DNA of 64,000 bases. Source: Flavobacteriales bacterium. Its GTDB lineage: Bacteria; Bacteroidota; Bacteroidia; Flavobacteriales_D; Sanyastnellaceae. The notes under the pieces were generated by a model. That model worked only from the letters and a program-made list of their open reading frames with translations. It did no database searches and was not told where the DNA came from. The DNA lies in NCBI GenBank assembly GCA_027491075.1, contig JAIXWX010000008.1, positions 1-64,000 on the forward strand. The letters run 5' to 3'. The translations under genes and the position numbers were made by a program. Each line of letters starts with the position of its first letter. Positions within the stretch are counted from its first letter, which is position 1. Shown here one piece after another: positions 53,999-63,091 of the stretch.

Positions 53999-55149
53999 CC
54001 GAAACGGCAGCAAATAGCGAAAAGAAAAAACGGACATTCACTTTGAATAAGGTGCTATTGTGGTCCAACTTTGGGAGCATTCTATTGCTATTGCTCTCCT
54101 ATTTGTGCGTCCATATATCACCTAAGTCTCTGGGATATCTGACGCTTTTGGGTTTGGCATATCCTGTTTTGTTATTGGTGAATATACTGTTTCCAATTGT
54201 TTGGTTTTTTAGGAGAAAGCGATTTATGATTCTTTCTCTCCTGGCCATTTCTATTGGATATACCCATCTCACTGATTTTTTTAATTTCTCTCTGGGAAAA
54301 GAGGCATCCGAAATGGATCAGTCCAGACTTGAAGTGATGACCTATAACGTTCATTTGTTTGGGCTTTATGATGGTGAGGAAAATGTAAAGAAGAGAAATA
54401 AAATTTTTGATTTGCTTAAAGGCGAAGCACCCGATGTTTTATGTTTTCAAGAATTTTTTCATTCAGATAAAAAGGATTTTTTTGTTACCAGGGATACATT
54501 GATAGAATTTCTACCTACGAAGTATTATCATGAGCGATACACGCACGCGAACAATGGACGAAATTATTTTGGTGTCGCATTGTTTTCGAAGTATCCAATC
54601 GTGAACAAAGGATTCATTCCTTTTGAGAATGACGTCAACAATTTTTGCATCTACGCGGATTTGAAGGTTCAAGGTGATACGGTTCGCGTTTACAACGCAC
54701 ACCTTCAAAGCATTCGATTTAAGCCAGAAGATTATGCTTTTGTGGATGAGAACAAGAATCAAGAGGAATTAAAGACAGGGGTAATTCGGATTGCATCTCG
54801 TTTGAAGAGAGCGTTTTTAAAACGTCAGGAACAAGTAGATAAAGTAGCTGCGAGTGTTTTAGAGTGCAAACACCCTGTAATACTATGTGGCGATTTTAAC
54901 GATCCTCCCATATCCTATACATATGAAACTTTTACTGATATTCTTGAAGATTCATTCAAGGAATGTGGAAGTGGTATAGGAAATACCTATAATGGCGTTT
55001 TTCCATCGTATCGTATTGATTATGTAATGCACTCTAAAGATTGGAAAGCCGTAGATTATAGAACCGTGAAAGCGGATTTATCAGATCATTTTCCTGTTGT
55101 AGTGGGGTTGAAGCGCAGAACAGAAACAGAAATGGCATTGAACCAATAA
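53995..55149 (+). CDS. Membrane-anchored endonuclease/exonuclease/phosphatase family protein
   Basis: This 384-residue protein starts at a GTG that overlaps the previous stop. It has three N-terminal transmembrane segments (about 19-97), then an EEP hydrolase domain: MTYNVHLFG, DVLCFQEFF, YGVALFSKYPI-like FGVALFSKYPI, VYNAHLQSIR, ILCGDFNDPP, YRIDYVMHSK and LSDHFPVVVGL. All catalytic positions (Asn, Glu, Asp, His) are present. It is anchored in the membrane with the domain probably outside the cytoplasm. The substrate is unknown; a phospholipid or sugar phosphate is as likely as DNA. Confidence 0.9.
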   Translation: MTETAANSEKKKRTFTLNKVLLWSNFGSILLLLLSYLCVHISPKSLGYLTLLGLAYPVLLLVNILFPIVWFFRRKRFMILSLLAISIGYTHLTDFFNFSLGKEASEMDQSRLEVMTYNVHLFGLYDGEENVKKRNKIFDLLKGEAPDVLCFQEFFHSDKKDFFVTRDTLIEFLPTKYYHERYTHANNGRNYFGVALFSKYPIVNKGFIPFENDVNNFCIYADLKVQGDTVRVYNAHLQSIRFKPEDYAFVDENKNQEELKTGVIRIASRLKRAFLKRQEQVDKVAASVLECKHPVILCGDFNDPPISYTYETFTDILEDSFKECGSGIGNTYNGVFPSYRIDYVMHSKDWKAVDYRTVKADLSDHFPVVVGLKRRTETEMALNQ

Positions 55150-55172
55150 TGTGAGCTATTGTTTGAAAGAGT

Positions 55173-56648
55173 ATGGCTAAAATGAAAGTAGTCATTATTG
55201 GGTCTGGAGTTGCTGCTTTAGCTGCAGCTGCTCGTCTTACACAAGCAGGATTCCATGTGCATGTTTTTGAGAAAATGGCTACGCCCGGCGGTAAACTCAG
55301 CGAAAAATGGATTGGTCAATACCGATTCGATTTGGGTCCAAGTCTCTTTACCCTTCCGGAGAATGTAGAAGAGGTATTGGACTTATTTGGCAAGAATAGA
55401 AGTAGTTTTTCTTACAAGAGATTAAATCCAGTTTGCGAGTATTTCTATGAGGACGGCACTCGTTTTTCGGCAGCAGCAGATCATACGGTTTATGTGGAGA
55501 AATTGAGCGAAGTATTTAATGAAAAGAAACACACCATAGAGAAATTTTTAAAAAGCTCGAAAGCCACTTATGAGTTAACCGCTCCTGTTTTTTTGAAGAG
55601 TGAACTTTCTTTTTCAAAATTACTTTTTAAGGCGGATACATACAGAGCAATTTTCCAACTCTATAAATTGCCATTGCTAGGGAGTCTAAATGGAAGTTTG
55701 AAGAAACGTTTTCGATCGGAAAAGATTATTCAATTATTCAATCGGTATGCTACTTATAATGGTAGCAACCCTTATTCTACGCCAGCGATGATGCAGTTGA
55801 TTCCTCACCTAGAAAACGGTATCGGAGCTTTTCTTCCAGAGAAGGGGATGTATGATATTTCTAGAACTCTATACAATCTTGCGCACGAAAATGGTGCTGT
55901 ATTTCATTTTAATTCGAGCGTCGAAGAAATAATTCATGATGGATCAAAGGTGAAAGGAGTGAGAGTGAATGGGGAAGTAATCTCCTCTGAGATTGTTATA
56001 TCTAATCTGGATATTACACCAACCTATCGTTATCTTCTTAAAAATTTTAAGGCACCTGAGCGTCTACTCAATCAAGAGAAGTCGAGCTCTGCTTTGATTT
56101 TTTATTGGGGTGTTAAGGCGGTATTCTCGGAAATGCATGTACACAATATTTTTTTCAGTGATAATTATAAAGAAGAATTTGATCATATTTTTCTCAGAAA
56201 AGATCTCTACTCGGATCCTACGGTTTACGTGAACATAACCTCTAAGGAATGCACTCAAGACGCTCCGGTGGGTTGTGAAAATTGGTTTGTTATGATCAAT
56301 GTACCTCACCTTGCTGGTCAGGATTGGCCTGATCTTATTGAGAAATCTAGAAAGAGAATTATTGCTAAGTTGAGCAGAATATTGAAGAAAGATATTGACT
56401 CGTTGATCGAAGTAGAAGAGGTTCTCACGCCCCAGCTAATTCAGGATCGAACGGGATCATTTTTGGGCTCATTGTATGGAAATGCTTCCAACAATACATT
56501 TGCTGCCTTCCGACGGCATAATGTCCGAAGCAATGATTTGAAAGGAATGTATTTTTGTGGTGGTAGTGTTCATCCTGGTGGTGGCATCCCTTTGTGTATG
56601 TTTAGTGGAAAGTTGGTGGCTGAGGCAATTAAAGAAGAATATCTATGA
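55173..56648 (+). CDS. crtD: Carotenoid 3,4-desaturase (CrtD type)
   Basis: This 491-residue flavoprotein of the CrtI family has the FAD motif VVIIGSGVAALAAAARL, the FEKMATPGGKL segment, FDLGPSLFTLPE, and the C-terminal GMYFCGGSVHPGGGIPLCMFSGKL. In flavobacterial clusters the copy next to cruF acts as the 1-hydroxycarotenoid 3,4-desaturase, so that role is inferred here. The other CrtI-type gene (60360) pairs with crtB. Its stop overlaps the cruF start (ATGA). Confidence 0.87.
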   Translation: MAKMKVVIIGSGVAALAAAARLTQAGFHVHVFEKMATPGGKLSEKWIGQYRFDLGPSLFTLPENVEEVLDLFGKNRSSFSYKRLNPVCEYFYEDGTRFSAAADHTVYVEKLSEVFNEKKHTIEKFLKSSKATYELTAPVFLKSELSFSKLLFKADTYRAIFQLYKLPLLGSLNGSLKKRFRSEKIIQLFNRYATYNGSNPYSTPAMMQLIPHLENGIGAFLPEKGMYDISRTLYNLAHENGAVFHFNSSVEEIIHDGSKVKGVRVNGEVISSEIVISNLDITPTYRYLLKNFKAPERLLNQEKSSSALIFYWGVKAVFSEMHVHNIFFSDNYKEEFDHIFLRKDLYSDPTVYVNITSKECTQDAPVGCENWFVMINVPHLAGQDWPDLIEKSRKRIIAKLSRILKKDIDSLIEVEEVLTPQLIQDRTGSFLGSLYGNASNNTFAAFRRHNVRSNDLKGMYFCGGSVHPGGGIPLCMFSGKLVAEAIKEEYL

Positions 56649-57283
56649 CACAATTGTTTCGAGAGAGAAATTTTCTGATCTTTTTTCTTTCTATTCTGCA
56701 TATCGCAGGTATCATAGGATTGCTTGTAGCTAAAGATCTATTTTTATTGCTTACTCCTTTGAATTTGATCTTGTGCTCCTTGCTCTTACTCAATTACTCC
56801 AGAATGTTTTCATTGAGAACATTGATTCCCCTTATAGCTATTGCTTTTGTAGGGTGGGCTGTGGAAGTAATTGGTGTTCGCACAGGTTGGATTTTTGGAC
56901 ACTATGAGTATTTGCATGGTTTGGGTTGGCGGGTTCTAAGTGTGCCGATTTTGATAGGTCTTAATTGGGCGATGCTCTGTTTTTCCTCTGTTCAATTAGT
57001 GCGTTATCATTTTCAAGTGACCAATCCTTTTCGGGGAGCATTGTTGGCGTCTTTATACATGACCGCTTTGGATTCTATAATGGAATTCGTTGCACCAGAT
57101 TTGTTTTTCTGGACCTTTTACAGCGATTACGCCCCCTTGCAGAACTTTATCGGATGGTTTGTCGTAGGTTTTTTATTGAGTTTTACTTTCTTTAAAGAAA
57201 TGGGAAAAGAGAAGAACGACGTTGCACCGTATTATCTATTCATTCAAACAATATTCTTTACAGCACTGTATTTCTTACTCTAG
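56645..57283 (+). CDS. cruF: Carotenoid 1,2-hydratase CruF
   Basis: CruF adds water to the psi-end of gamma-carotene or lycopene derivatives, giving a 1-hydroxy group. The 212-residue protein has about seven transmembrane segments and the family motifs VGWAVEVIGVRTGWIFGHYEY, LNWAMLCFSS, and ALDSIMEFVAPDLFFW. It is co-transcribed with crtD. Its TAG stop forms a CTAG shared with the convergent crtYcd gene. The first motif begins near residue 69 (V-G-W-A-V-E-V-I-G to H-Y-E-Y). Confidence 0.92.
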   Translation: MTQLFRERNFLIFFLSILHIAGIIGLLVAKDLFLLLTPLNLILCSLLLLNYSRMFSLRTLIPLIAIAFVGWAVEVIGVRTGWIFGHYEYLHGLGWRVLSVPILIGLNWAMLCFSSVQLVRYHFQVTNPFRGALLASLYMTALDSIMEFVAPDLFFWTFYSDYAPLQNFIGWFVVGFLLSFTFFKEMGKEKNDVAPYYLFIQTIFFTALYFLL

Positions 57284-58011
57284 TGTGCTCGTTTAAGCAT
57301 GCGCTCGTACACAGTGATGGTGAGTAAAAGCATTGCCATTCCGTAAAAGAAATCATCTAAAGGAACGCTCCAGATTCTAATTCCCAAGTTGTGTGAGTCG
57401 TTGTACCAAACAATCATGTCAGAAACTGTTTCTGGACGTAAATTGACCAAGGGATATTGAAAGAAGTTTAGCCCTGTAAGCACTCCGTTTGAGAGGAAAA
57501 AAGGAATCAGCAATATCAACCAAGATAAATGGAAGTATCCCATGTAGTTTGACTTCCATACAAAGGTGTTCAACGCCAAAAGAATAAATGCTGCTAATGA
57601 TGCGCTGAAGGTATACCAATGGCCAAAAAATACTATCATGAATGCGATAGTTACGACCATGTAGAAAATGCTGATAAAGAAGGAAGCGGTTTTTAAAGGT
57701 TGTTCAGGAAGGAAATAACGGACACATTCATACGAGAAGACGCAGGCGTAGGGAATGCAGATAAAGAATAGCCACTCTTCAATTGGCAGTTGAAGCAGTT
57801 TAACTCCAAGTATGTAATTGGAATTGAATCCCCAAATCGAATTCGCGGTGAAGTACGCGTCCCAGGGAATGAAGACCATCATCATGGTGATGGTGGCTGG
57901 TAAAAGGGCCTTCCAATTTTTATAGAAAGGCATGATTTTTTGAAAGCTCAGTAGGAAAGGAAAAACAAAACACAACGCATCTACTAAAAGGTAATAGAGG
58001 TGGGTACTCAT
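57280..58011 (-). CDS. crtY: Lycopene cyclase, fused CrtYcd type
   Basis: This 243-residue membrane protein contains two tandem copies of the CrtYc/d half. The acidic motifs are LPIEEWLFF (about 76-84) and VPLDDFFYG (about 216-224). Each half has three transmembrane segments. In flavobacteria this fused cyclase makes a beta-ring on one or both ends of lycopene. It overlaps crtZ upstream by 4 bp and shares a CTAG stop with cruF downstream. Confidence 0.94.
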   Translation of the reverse strand: MSTHLYYLLVDALCFVFPFLLSFQKIMPFYKNWKALLPATITMMMVFIPWDAYFTANSIWGFNSNYILGVKLLQLPIEEWLFFICIPYACVFSYECVRYFLPEQPLKTASFFISIFYMVVTIAFMIVFFGHWYTFSASLAAFILLALNTFVWKSNYMGYFHLSWLILLIPFFLSNGVLTGLNFFQYPLVNLRPETVSDMIVWYNDSHNLGIRIWSVPLDDFFYGMAMLLLTITVYERMLKRAH

Positions 58012-58481
58012 GCTGCTTTTGTGGCTTTGTTTGCTTTGTACTGTGCGGCTTCTTTAAAATACTTCAGAGGAACCCAGAGCATTCCAAAGCATTCACCATG
58101 AGCTTTTCCTAAGTGTTTATGGTGTACCTTATGAGCTTTCCGAATAGCTCTGAAGTAAAGATTGTCAGTGCGTTTGAACCAGTCGAATCGCTGATGAATG
58201 AGCACATCATGTACTAGAAAATACGCAATTCCATAAAATAGGATGCCCATGCCCATGTAAAATTTAAAATCAAATCCGTGCATTGCTCCAAACATCATCA
58301 GCAACCAACTTGGAACAGCGTATATCAAAAAGAACACATCGTTTTTCTCGAAGAAATGTTTATGAGGAACGTGGTGATCTTCATGAAAAAACCACATGAA
58401 GCCATGCATCACAAATTTGTGAGTTGCCCAGGCCATAAATTCCATAACTACAAATGTGGCAATTACAATAAGGGCATTCAT
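58008..58481 (-). CDS. crtZ: Beta-carotene 3-hydroxylase
   Basis: CrtZ hydroxylates beta-rings. The 157-residue membrane protein of the fatty acid hydroxylase superfamily has the histidine clusters HKFVMHG, HEDHH, HDVLIHQR and HKVHHKH that bind the di-iron centre. It lies between idi and crtYcd, with a 4-bp overlap downstream, so it is part of one crt operon. Confidence 0.95.
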   Translation of the reverse strand: MNALIVIATFVVMEFMAWATHKFVMHGFMWFFHEDHHVPHKHFFEKNDVFFLIYAVPSWLLMMFGAMHGFDFKFYMGMGILFYGIAYFLVHDVLIHQRFDWFKRTDNLYFRAIRKAHKVHHKHLGKAHGECFGMLWVPLKYFKEAAQYKANKATKAA

Positions 58482-58482
58482 T

Positions 58483-59004
58483 TTAGACTGTTATTTTATT
58501 GCGTTCTTTGATTACCAGTGGAAGAGCGATTTTGAACCATTCGGTATACATTTTAGGATTGATCCTAACATCATTTAAAAGTTCATCTAAAGAAACAAAC
58601 TTATAATCGCTTACCTCTTCTGGATTGGGAGAAGGAGTGCCTGAAAAGCTTCCAAACAGAACATGATCCAATTCGTGTTCCGTGAGCTCATTGTCCAATG
58701 GGGCTTTGTAAATAAAAGAAAACATTTCCTTCAAGTCGCAGGCAATGCCCATTTCCTCTTGAAGTCGTCTTTTTCCAGCGGCGATATTGGATTCGCCAAG
58801 TCGCTGATGGGAACAACACGCGTTGGTCCAGAGACCACCGCTGTGGTATTTATTCATCGCACGACGGTGAATGAGCATCTCTTCTTGTTCGTTGAATAAG
58901 AAAATTGAAAAGGCACGGTGAAGTTGTGCTTCCCTATGCGCCTGCATTTTCTCCATCACGCCAATTTCGTGATCGTATTCATCCACAAGAATGACAGATT
59001 CCAT
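58483..59004 (-). CDS. idi: Isopentenyl-diphosphate delta-isomerase type I
   Basis: Idi interconverts IPP and DMAPP. The 173-residue Nudix-fold protein has the catalytic cysteine in LWTNACCSHQR, the glutamate in RLQEEMGI and ELTEHELDHVLFG. Its start overlaps the stop of the unknown exported protein by 1 bp and crtZ follows 1 bp later, so it belongs to the operon. Confidence 0.95.
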   Translation of the reverse strand: MESVILVDEYDHEIGVMEKMQAHREAQLHRAFSIFLFNEQEEMLIHRRAMNKYHSGGLWTNACCSHQRLGESNIAAGKRRLQEEMGIACDLKEMFSFIYKAPLDNELTEHELDHVLFGSFSGTPSPNPEEVSDYKFVSLDELLNDVRINPKMYTEWFKIALPLVIKERNKITV

Positions 59005-59513
59005 TATACCTGATACTTTTTGAACTCGTTTACCAATGAGGAAGATAGTTCTCCGCTTGCAACGATAAATTTAATTGCTTTTTTCCAAAAATCATTTCTA
59101 AAATCAATTTGATTGCTTTTAAGAGCGTTCAGAATGATGTTGGCGTCCTCGTTTAAATTTGAACTGTAGTTTACAATCCATGGAACTTCTGCTTGAACCG
59201 AGTATCTCAAGAATCTAATTTCTGGATTCCAAAAATCTGCCTGGATAGCGTCTTCTATGAGTTGTTTGCCTTTTCCGAAGTATGAAAACTTTTCGTCTAC
59301 CCCACTAACGACTTCCGCATACATCGCAGTGGCAACTCCTTTATACGCTTTGAAAACGGCATTACTTTCGTTTGCATTGCTCACACCATTGTAATAACTC
59401 TTTATTCCAGCTTCTCCTTGCGCAGCAAAATACAGATTTCTATAATTCTCCAGTTGGGAGTGAGCCTCAGCGTGAAAAACAAGAACAAGAAGTAATATTA
59501 TCAGTCGCTTCAT
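59004..59513 (-). CDS. Exported protein of unknown function inside the carotenoid operon
   Basis: This 169-residue protein has a signal peptide (LIILLLVLVFHAEAHSQ, cut near residue 20). The mature part is helical, with NLYFAAQGEAGIKSYY, FGKGKQLIEDAI and NPEIRFLRYSVQAEVP. I do not recognise a family. It starts 1 bp after crtB and its stop overlaps the idi start, so it is firmly part of the operon, yet it is exported while its neighbours act in the cytoplasm or inner membrane. Confidence 0.85.
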   Translation of the reverse strand: MKRLIILLLVLVFHAEAHSQLENYRNLYFAAQGEAGIKSYYNGVSNANESNAVFKAYKGVATAMYAEVVSGVDEKFSYFGKGKQLIEDAIQADFWNPEIRFLRYSVQAEVPWIVNYSSNLNEDANIILNALKSNQIDFRNDFWKKAIKFIVASGELSSSLVNEFKKYQV

Positions 59514-59514
59514 A

Positions 59515-60357
59515 TTAGAGCATGTTGAGATTGTGTTGAACGTAACTCTTCAACACCAGTGCAAACTTCTTCTGGTTTGGAATGCGTATGCGTTCCTGCA
59601 TGATTCTATTGCTCGGAAGTGATTTAATTTTCTGAAACAAGCGGATATAATAAGTGTATGCGACATATACCCCAAATCGAGCATCTTTTGGCAACATAAG
59701 AATTCCTTTGTAAGCCTCATGAAAATCTTCCGCAATCTCTTTTTCGATCTTCGTTTTCGTACCTTCATCAAAACGGCTTAGATCTAGCTCTGGAAAATAA
59801 GCTCTGCCAAGACTTTCGTAGTCGGCTTTTATGTCTCTTAAGAAATTGATCTTCTGAAATGCAGCTCCCAAGCGCATTGCATAGGGCTTTAAACGCTGAT
59901 ACTCTTCAGTATCTCCTTGTGTAAATACCTTGAGGCACATGAGTCCTACCACTTCCGCGGACCCTAGAATGTATGTTTCATAACCACCACGATCGTAGGC
60001 GGTATTGTCCAAGTCCATTTCCATGCTTTTCAAAAAAGTATCTACTAATTCCCAATCGAAATTATAGTCGTGATATGCTTTCTGAAAACTATTGAGAATA
60101 GGATTTAAGGAAATTCTATCTTCAATTGCGTTCACTGTATCTGCTCGAAAACGTTCCATTAATAAGGTTTTATCATAGTCATGGAACGTATCAACGATTT
60201 CATCTGCGAACCTTACAAATCCATAAATGGCATACACCGGATCCCGGAATCTTTTTCCGAGTGTTTTGATACCCATGCTAAAGCTAGTGCTGTAAGCATG
60301 AGTGGTTTTGCGGCTGCAATAAATCGACACTTCGTCAAATAGCGCTTTTTGGTTCAT
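59515..60357 (-). CDS. crtB: Phytoene synthase
   Basis: CrtB joins two GGPP to phytoene. The 280-residue protein has the family signature with aspartate-rich sites FADEIVD (about 48-54) and YILGSAEVVGLMCLKVF, FQKINFLRDI(K)AD, and the Arg-rich YYIRLFQKIK end. It follows crtI by 2 bp and leads into the unknown exported protein. Confidence 0.97.
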   Translation of the reverse strand: MNQKALFDEVSIYCSRKTTHAYSTSFSMGIKTLGKRFRDPVYAIYGFVRFADEIVDTFHDYDKTLLMERFRADTVNAIEDRISLNPILNSFQKAYHDYNFDWELVDTFLKSMEMDLDNTAYDRGGYETYILGSAEVVGLMCLKVFTQGDTEEYQRLKPYAMRLGAAFQKINFLRDIKADYESLGRAYFPELDLSRFDEGTKTKIEKEIAEDFHEAYKGILMLPKDARFGVYVAYTYYIRLFQKIKSLPSNRIMQERIRIPNQKKFALVLKSYVQHNLNML

Positions 60358-60359
60358 GG

Positions 60360-61853
60360 TTAAACGGTTTCCGGTTTAGAGAGTAGGATAAATTTATGTA
60401 CTTCGCCTGCAGCAACTTGGCCGCTAATAAGGCTTGGAGGTACGCCAGGGCCTGGGGTGGTCAATTGACCTGCATAAAAGAGATTATCTAGTTTTCTACT
60501 TTTCATTCTAGGCTTGAGAAATGCAGTTTGCATCAGTGTGTTGGCCAAACCGTATGCATTTCCTTTGAAGGAATTGTAATCACTGATAAATTCTTCGTGG
60601 GCGTAGCTTCTTGAGTAGACAATGTGGTTGGTAATGTCTTCTCCTGTATATTTCTTTATTCGCTCAATGATGACTTGCAAGTACTTGGCTCGAGCAGTTT
60701 CATCACTTTTCATTCCAGGTGCAACGGGTATCAAGGCAAACAAGTTTTCGCATCCTTCAGGAGCAACACTTGGATCTGTTTTGGATGGCGCACATATGTA
60801 AAAAAGTGGCTTGCTCGGCCATTTTGGATCATCATATATCTCGTGTGCATGATGATTGAAGTCTTCATCGAAAAATAAATTATGATGGAGAAGTCCGTTT
60901 ACTTTTTTGTTTATTCCAAGATAAAAAAGCAGTGAACTTGGCGACATCACTCGTTTTTCCCAATAATCTTCGGAATAGGTGCGGTATTCTGGGCTAAGTA
61001 ATTGTGATTCCACATGGTGATAATCAGCACCAGCAATTACGGCATCACAATAGGAAAGGTTGCCGTTACTCCATACTCCAGATACTTCTCCATTGCTTAC
61101 TTCGAGTTTTTCTACTGGAGAGTTAGTAAGGAATTTAACCCCTAACTCTTCCGCTAGCTTGGTCATCGCTTTGGCGATTTCAACCATACCTCCGATAGGA
61201 TACCATGTGCCTAATGCAATGTCAGCATAGTTCATCATGCTATATAGAGCAGGTGTTTTCGAGGGTTTGGCTCCGAGAAAGAGCACAGGAAACTCGAGCA
61301 ATTGAAGAATCTCTTGATTCTTGAAGTACTTTCTTAAGTGAGAACTTATCGAGGTAAAAAGCTGCAAGCGGAAAGATTCCTTTAAAAGACGGAACTCTGC
61401 AAACTCCATAACAGACAGGGAGGGCTTCCAAACAAACTCACCCATTCCTGTGTCGTATTTTATCTTTGCCTCGTTAAGAAAACGATCCAAGGCATTGCCA
61501 GCACCGGTTTCCATCGATTCCAAAAGCTCCTTGAATTCATCTAGATTGGCTGGAATATCCAAACCCGTTTTGTCTTTGAAGAAGACCCGATAAGAAGGAT
61601 CCAACCGAATCAAATTATAGTAATCCGATGTTTTCTTACCGAATTTGGCAAAGAATGCGTCAAAAACCTCAGGCATCCAGTACCAACTCGGTCCCATATC
61701 GAACATAAAACCGTCTTCAGAAAAGTGACGTGCCCTTCCTCCAGTGGTACTGTTTTTCTCGAAAACAGTAACTTGATGACCTTGGGAGGCGAGCGTACAC
61801 GCTGCGGAAAGCCCCGCAAATCCACTTCCTATAACGATTACTTTGGATTTCAT
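60360..61853 (-). CDS. crtI: Phytoene desaturase
   Basis: CrtI desaturates phytoene to lycopene. The 497-residue protein starts MKSKVIVIGSGFAGLSAA with the FAD-binding GxGxxG, then GGRARHF, FDMGPSWYWMPE, and the C-terminal NLFYAGQLTTPGPGVPPSLISGQVAA. An ATG at 61910 would add 19 residues; the shorter start matches the family. It is the first gene of the minus-strand crt operon. Upstream, 144 bp separate it from the M23 gene, with that gene's terminator in between. The C-terminal motif is at about residues 452-478. Confidence 0.95.
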   Translation of the reverse strand: MKSKVIVIGSGFAGLSAACTLASQGHQVTVFEKNSTTGGRARHFSEDGFMFDMGPSWYWMPEVFDAFFAKFGKKTSDYYNLIRLDPSYRVFFKDKTGLDIPANLDEFKELLESMETGAGNALDRFLNEAKIKYDTGMGEFVWKPSLSVMEFAEFRLLKESFRLQLFTSISSHLRKYFKNQEILQLLEFPVLFLGAKPSKTPALYSMMNYADIALGTWYPIGGMVEIAKAMTKLAEELGVKFLTNSPVEKLEVSNGEVSGVWSNGNLSYCDAVIAGADYHHVESQLLSPEYRTYSEDYWEKRVMSPSSLLFYLGINKKVNGLLHHNLFFDEDFNHHAHEIYDDPKWPSKPLFYICAPSKTDPSVAPEGCENLFALIPVAPGMKSDETARAKYLQVIIERIKKYTGEDITNHIVYSRSYAHEEFISDYNSFKGNAYGLANTLMQTAFLKPRMKSRKLDNLFYAGQLTTPGPGVPPSLISGQVAAGEVHKFILLSKPETV

Positions 61854-61951
61854 AGATTGGTTAATACAGTTCAAACATCCTTTTCTAAGGTTTTGTTCAA
61901 CGTTTATCATTAATCACTTTTTATGCGTAACATTTTGATAATAAAAATAAA

Positions 61952-61979
61952 AAAGCCGCTAAGTACTATTAGCGGCTTT
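61952..61979 (-). terminator. Terminator after the M23 peptidase gene
   Basis: On the minus strand AAAGCCGCTAA and TTAGCGGCTTT pair over 11 bp around a 6-base loop and are followed by TTTATTTTTATT. It closes the LysM-M23 gene before the crt operon starts. Confidence 0.88.
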
Positions 61980-61997
61980 GAGGAACGTTAAACAAAA

Positions 61998-62954
61998 CTA
62001 ACGGTATCTTAATTTTTGACCTTCTCTGATAATGGAGGTCTCTCTCAGCTTATTCAACTTGCACAGAGCCGAAACAGAAGTGCCTCTCTTTCTCGCAATA
62101 GCGCTAAGGGTTTCTCCTCTTTTTACAGTGTGGAATTTCTTGGATTCCCTGCGTGCCTTAGAGGCATCTTTATTGAATTCTGCAACCGCTGCACTATGAT
62201 TGAAGTGAGACTTGTGCAATACAAATTCCCAATCACGCAAAGATTTTTGATTCGGGTCCACCAATAATGCTGGATTGATGGCATCCCCCATGAATCGCAC
62301 CTCAAAGTGCAAGTGCGCACCGTATGAACGACCTGTATTTCCACCCAAACCTATTTGATCACCAGCCTGCAAGTAATCTCCAGGTTTTACATGTCTTTGA
62401 CTCAAGTGTGCATAAAGGGTTTCAAGACCATTGGCGTGGCGAACCACCACTACATTTCCGTAAGAAGCATGGTATTGACTGATTCTCACCATTCCTTCAA
62501 ATGCAGCCCAAACAGGATCACCCGTCTCCAAATCGATGTCCAATCCGTAGTGCATTCTGCCCCAGCGTGGACCAAATGGGGAGGTGATCAACCCATTGGC
62601 TGGATAAACAAAATCACATGCTTCTCTACATAAAACAATGCTAAGAGGCTCTGCAAGGGCGTCCTTGGCCTCTTTTTGCTCAAAGAGGTTTTTAGTATCC
62701 CAGTCGCAATACATATCGTATGCAGGGATACGCTCTAGAGAATCTTCTAGACTCCATAAACCCAAATCAATACTTTCTTCAGAATATAAAGATACGTTGT
62801 CCAGATCACTTTCTAATGTCCCTCCAACATGTGGCTCATAATTCTCCCATGAAGCAGTATCCTCCATGAGTTCTATAGCGCTTTGGGTATATGCCTGATT
62901 GGCATACAACACCATGGCGATTATAGCAATAGTATATGAGCGGAGCAGGTTCAT
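61998..62954 (-). CDS. M23 metallopeptidase with C-terminal LysM
   Basis: From the ATG at 62954 this is 318 residues. A signal segment (about 1-25) ends near AYTQ. The M23 (LytM) domain (about 125-240) has the zinc ligands in HYGLDIDL, AHLSQRH and GAHLHFEVR, with the first histidine region SPFGPRWGRMHYGLD. A LysM repeat closes the protein (HTVKRGETLSAIARKRGTS, about 270-315). It probably cleaves peptidoglycan cross-links. The longer frame to 62993 begins with a TTG that is really the -33 promoter element. Confidence 0.94.
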   Translation of the reverse strand: MNLLRSYTIAIIAMVLYANQAYTQSAIELMEDTASWENYEPHVGGTLESDLDNVSLYSEESIDLGLWSLEDSLERIPAYDMYCDWDTKNLFEQKEAKDALAEPLSIVLCREACDFVYPANGLITSPFGPRWGRMHYGLDIDLETGDPVWAAFEGMVRISQYHASYGNVVVVRHANGLETLYAHLSQRHVKPGDYLQAGDQIGLGGNTGRSYGAHLHFEVRFMGDAINPALLVDPNQKSLRDWEFVLHKSHFNHSAAVAEFNKDASKARRESKKFHTVKRGETLSAIARKRGTSVSALCKLNKLRETSIIREGQKLRYR

Positions 62955-62962
62955 TCCGGCGG

Positions 62963-62993
62963 CAAAAGTATTCTTTGAGCCTATTCTCGCCAA
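62963..62993 (-). promoter_or_regulatory. Promoter of the M23 peptidase gene (TTG -33, TACTTTTG -7)
   Basis: On the minus strand TTG (62993-62991) and TACTTTTG (62970-62963) are separated by 20 bases, a good Bacteroidota promoter. The box ends eight bases before the ATG at 62954. Confidence 0.72.
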
Positions 62994-63091
62994 CTAAAAC
63001 TTGTCAACGAAACGTTAATGCGCCTACTACTCGGCAAATGTGTCGACCAATCGAGGCTAACGTTCGATGAAAATGATTTTATGATTCGTCG

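Noticed and set aside
62955-62993. N-terminal extension of the M23 peptidase starting at a TTG
   Set aside because: That TTG is the -33 promoter element, and the -7 box lies between it and the ATG at 62954.
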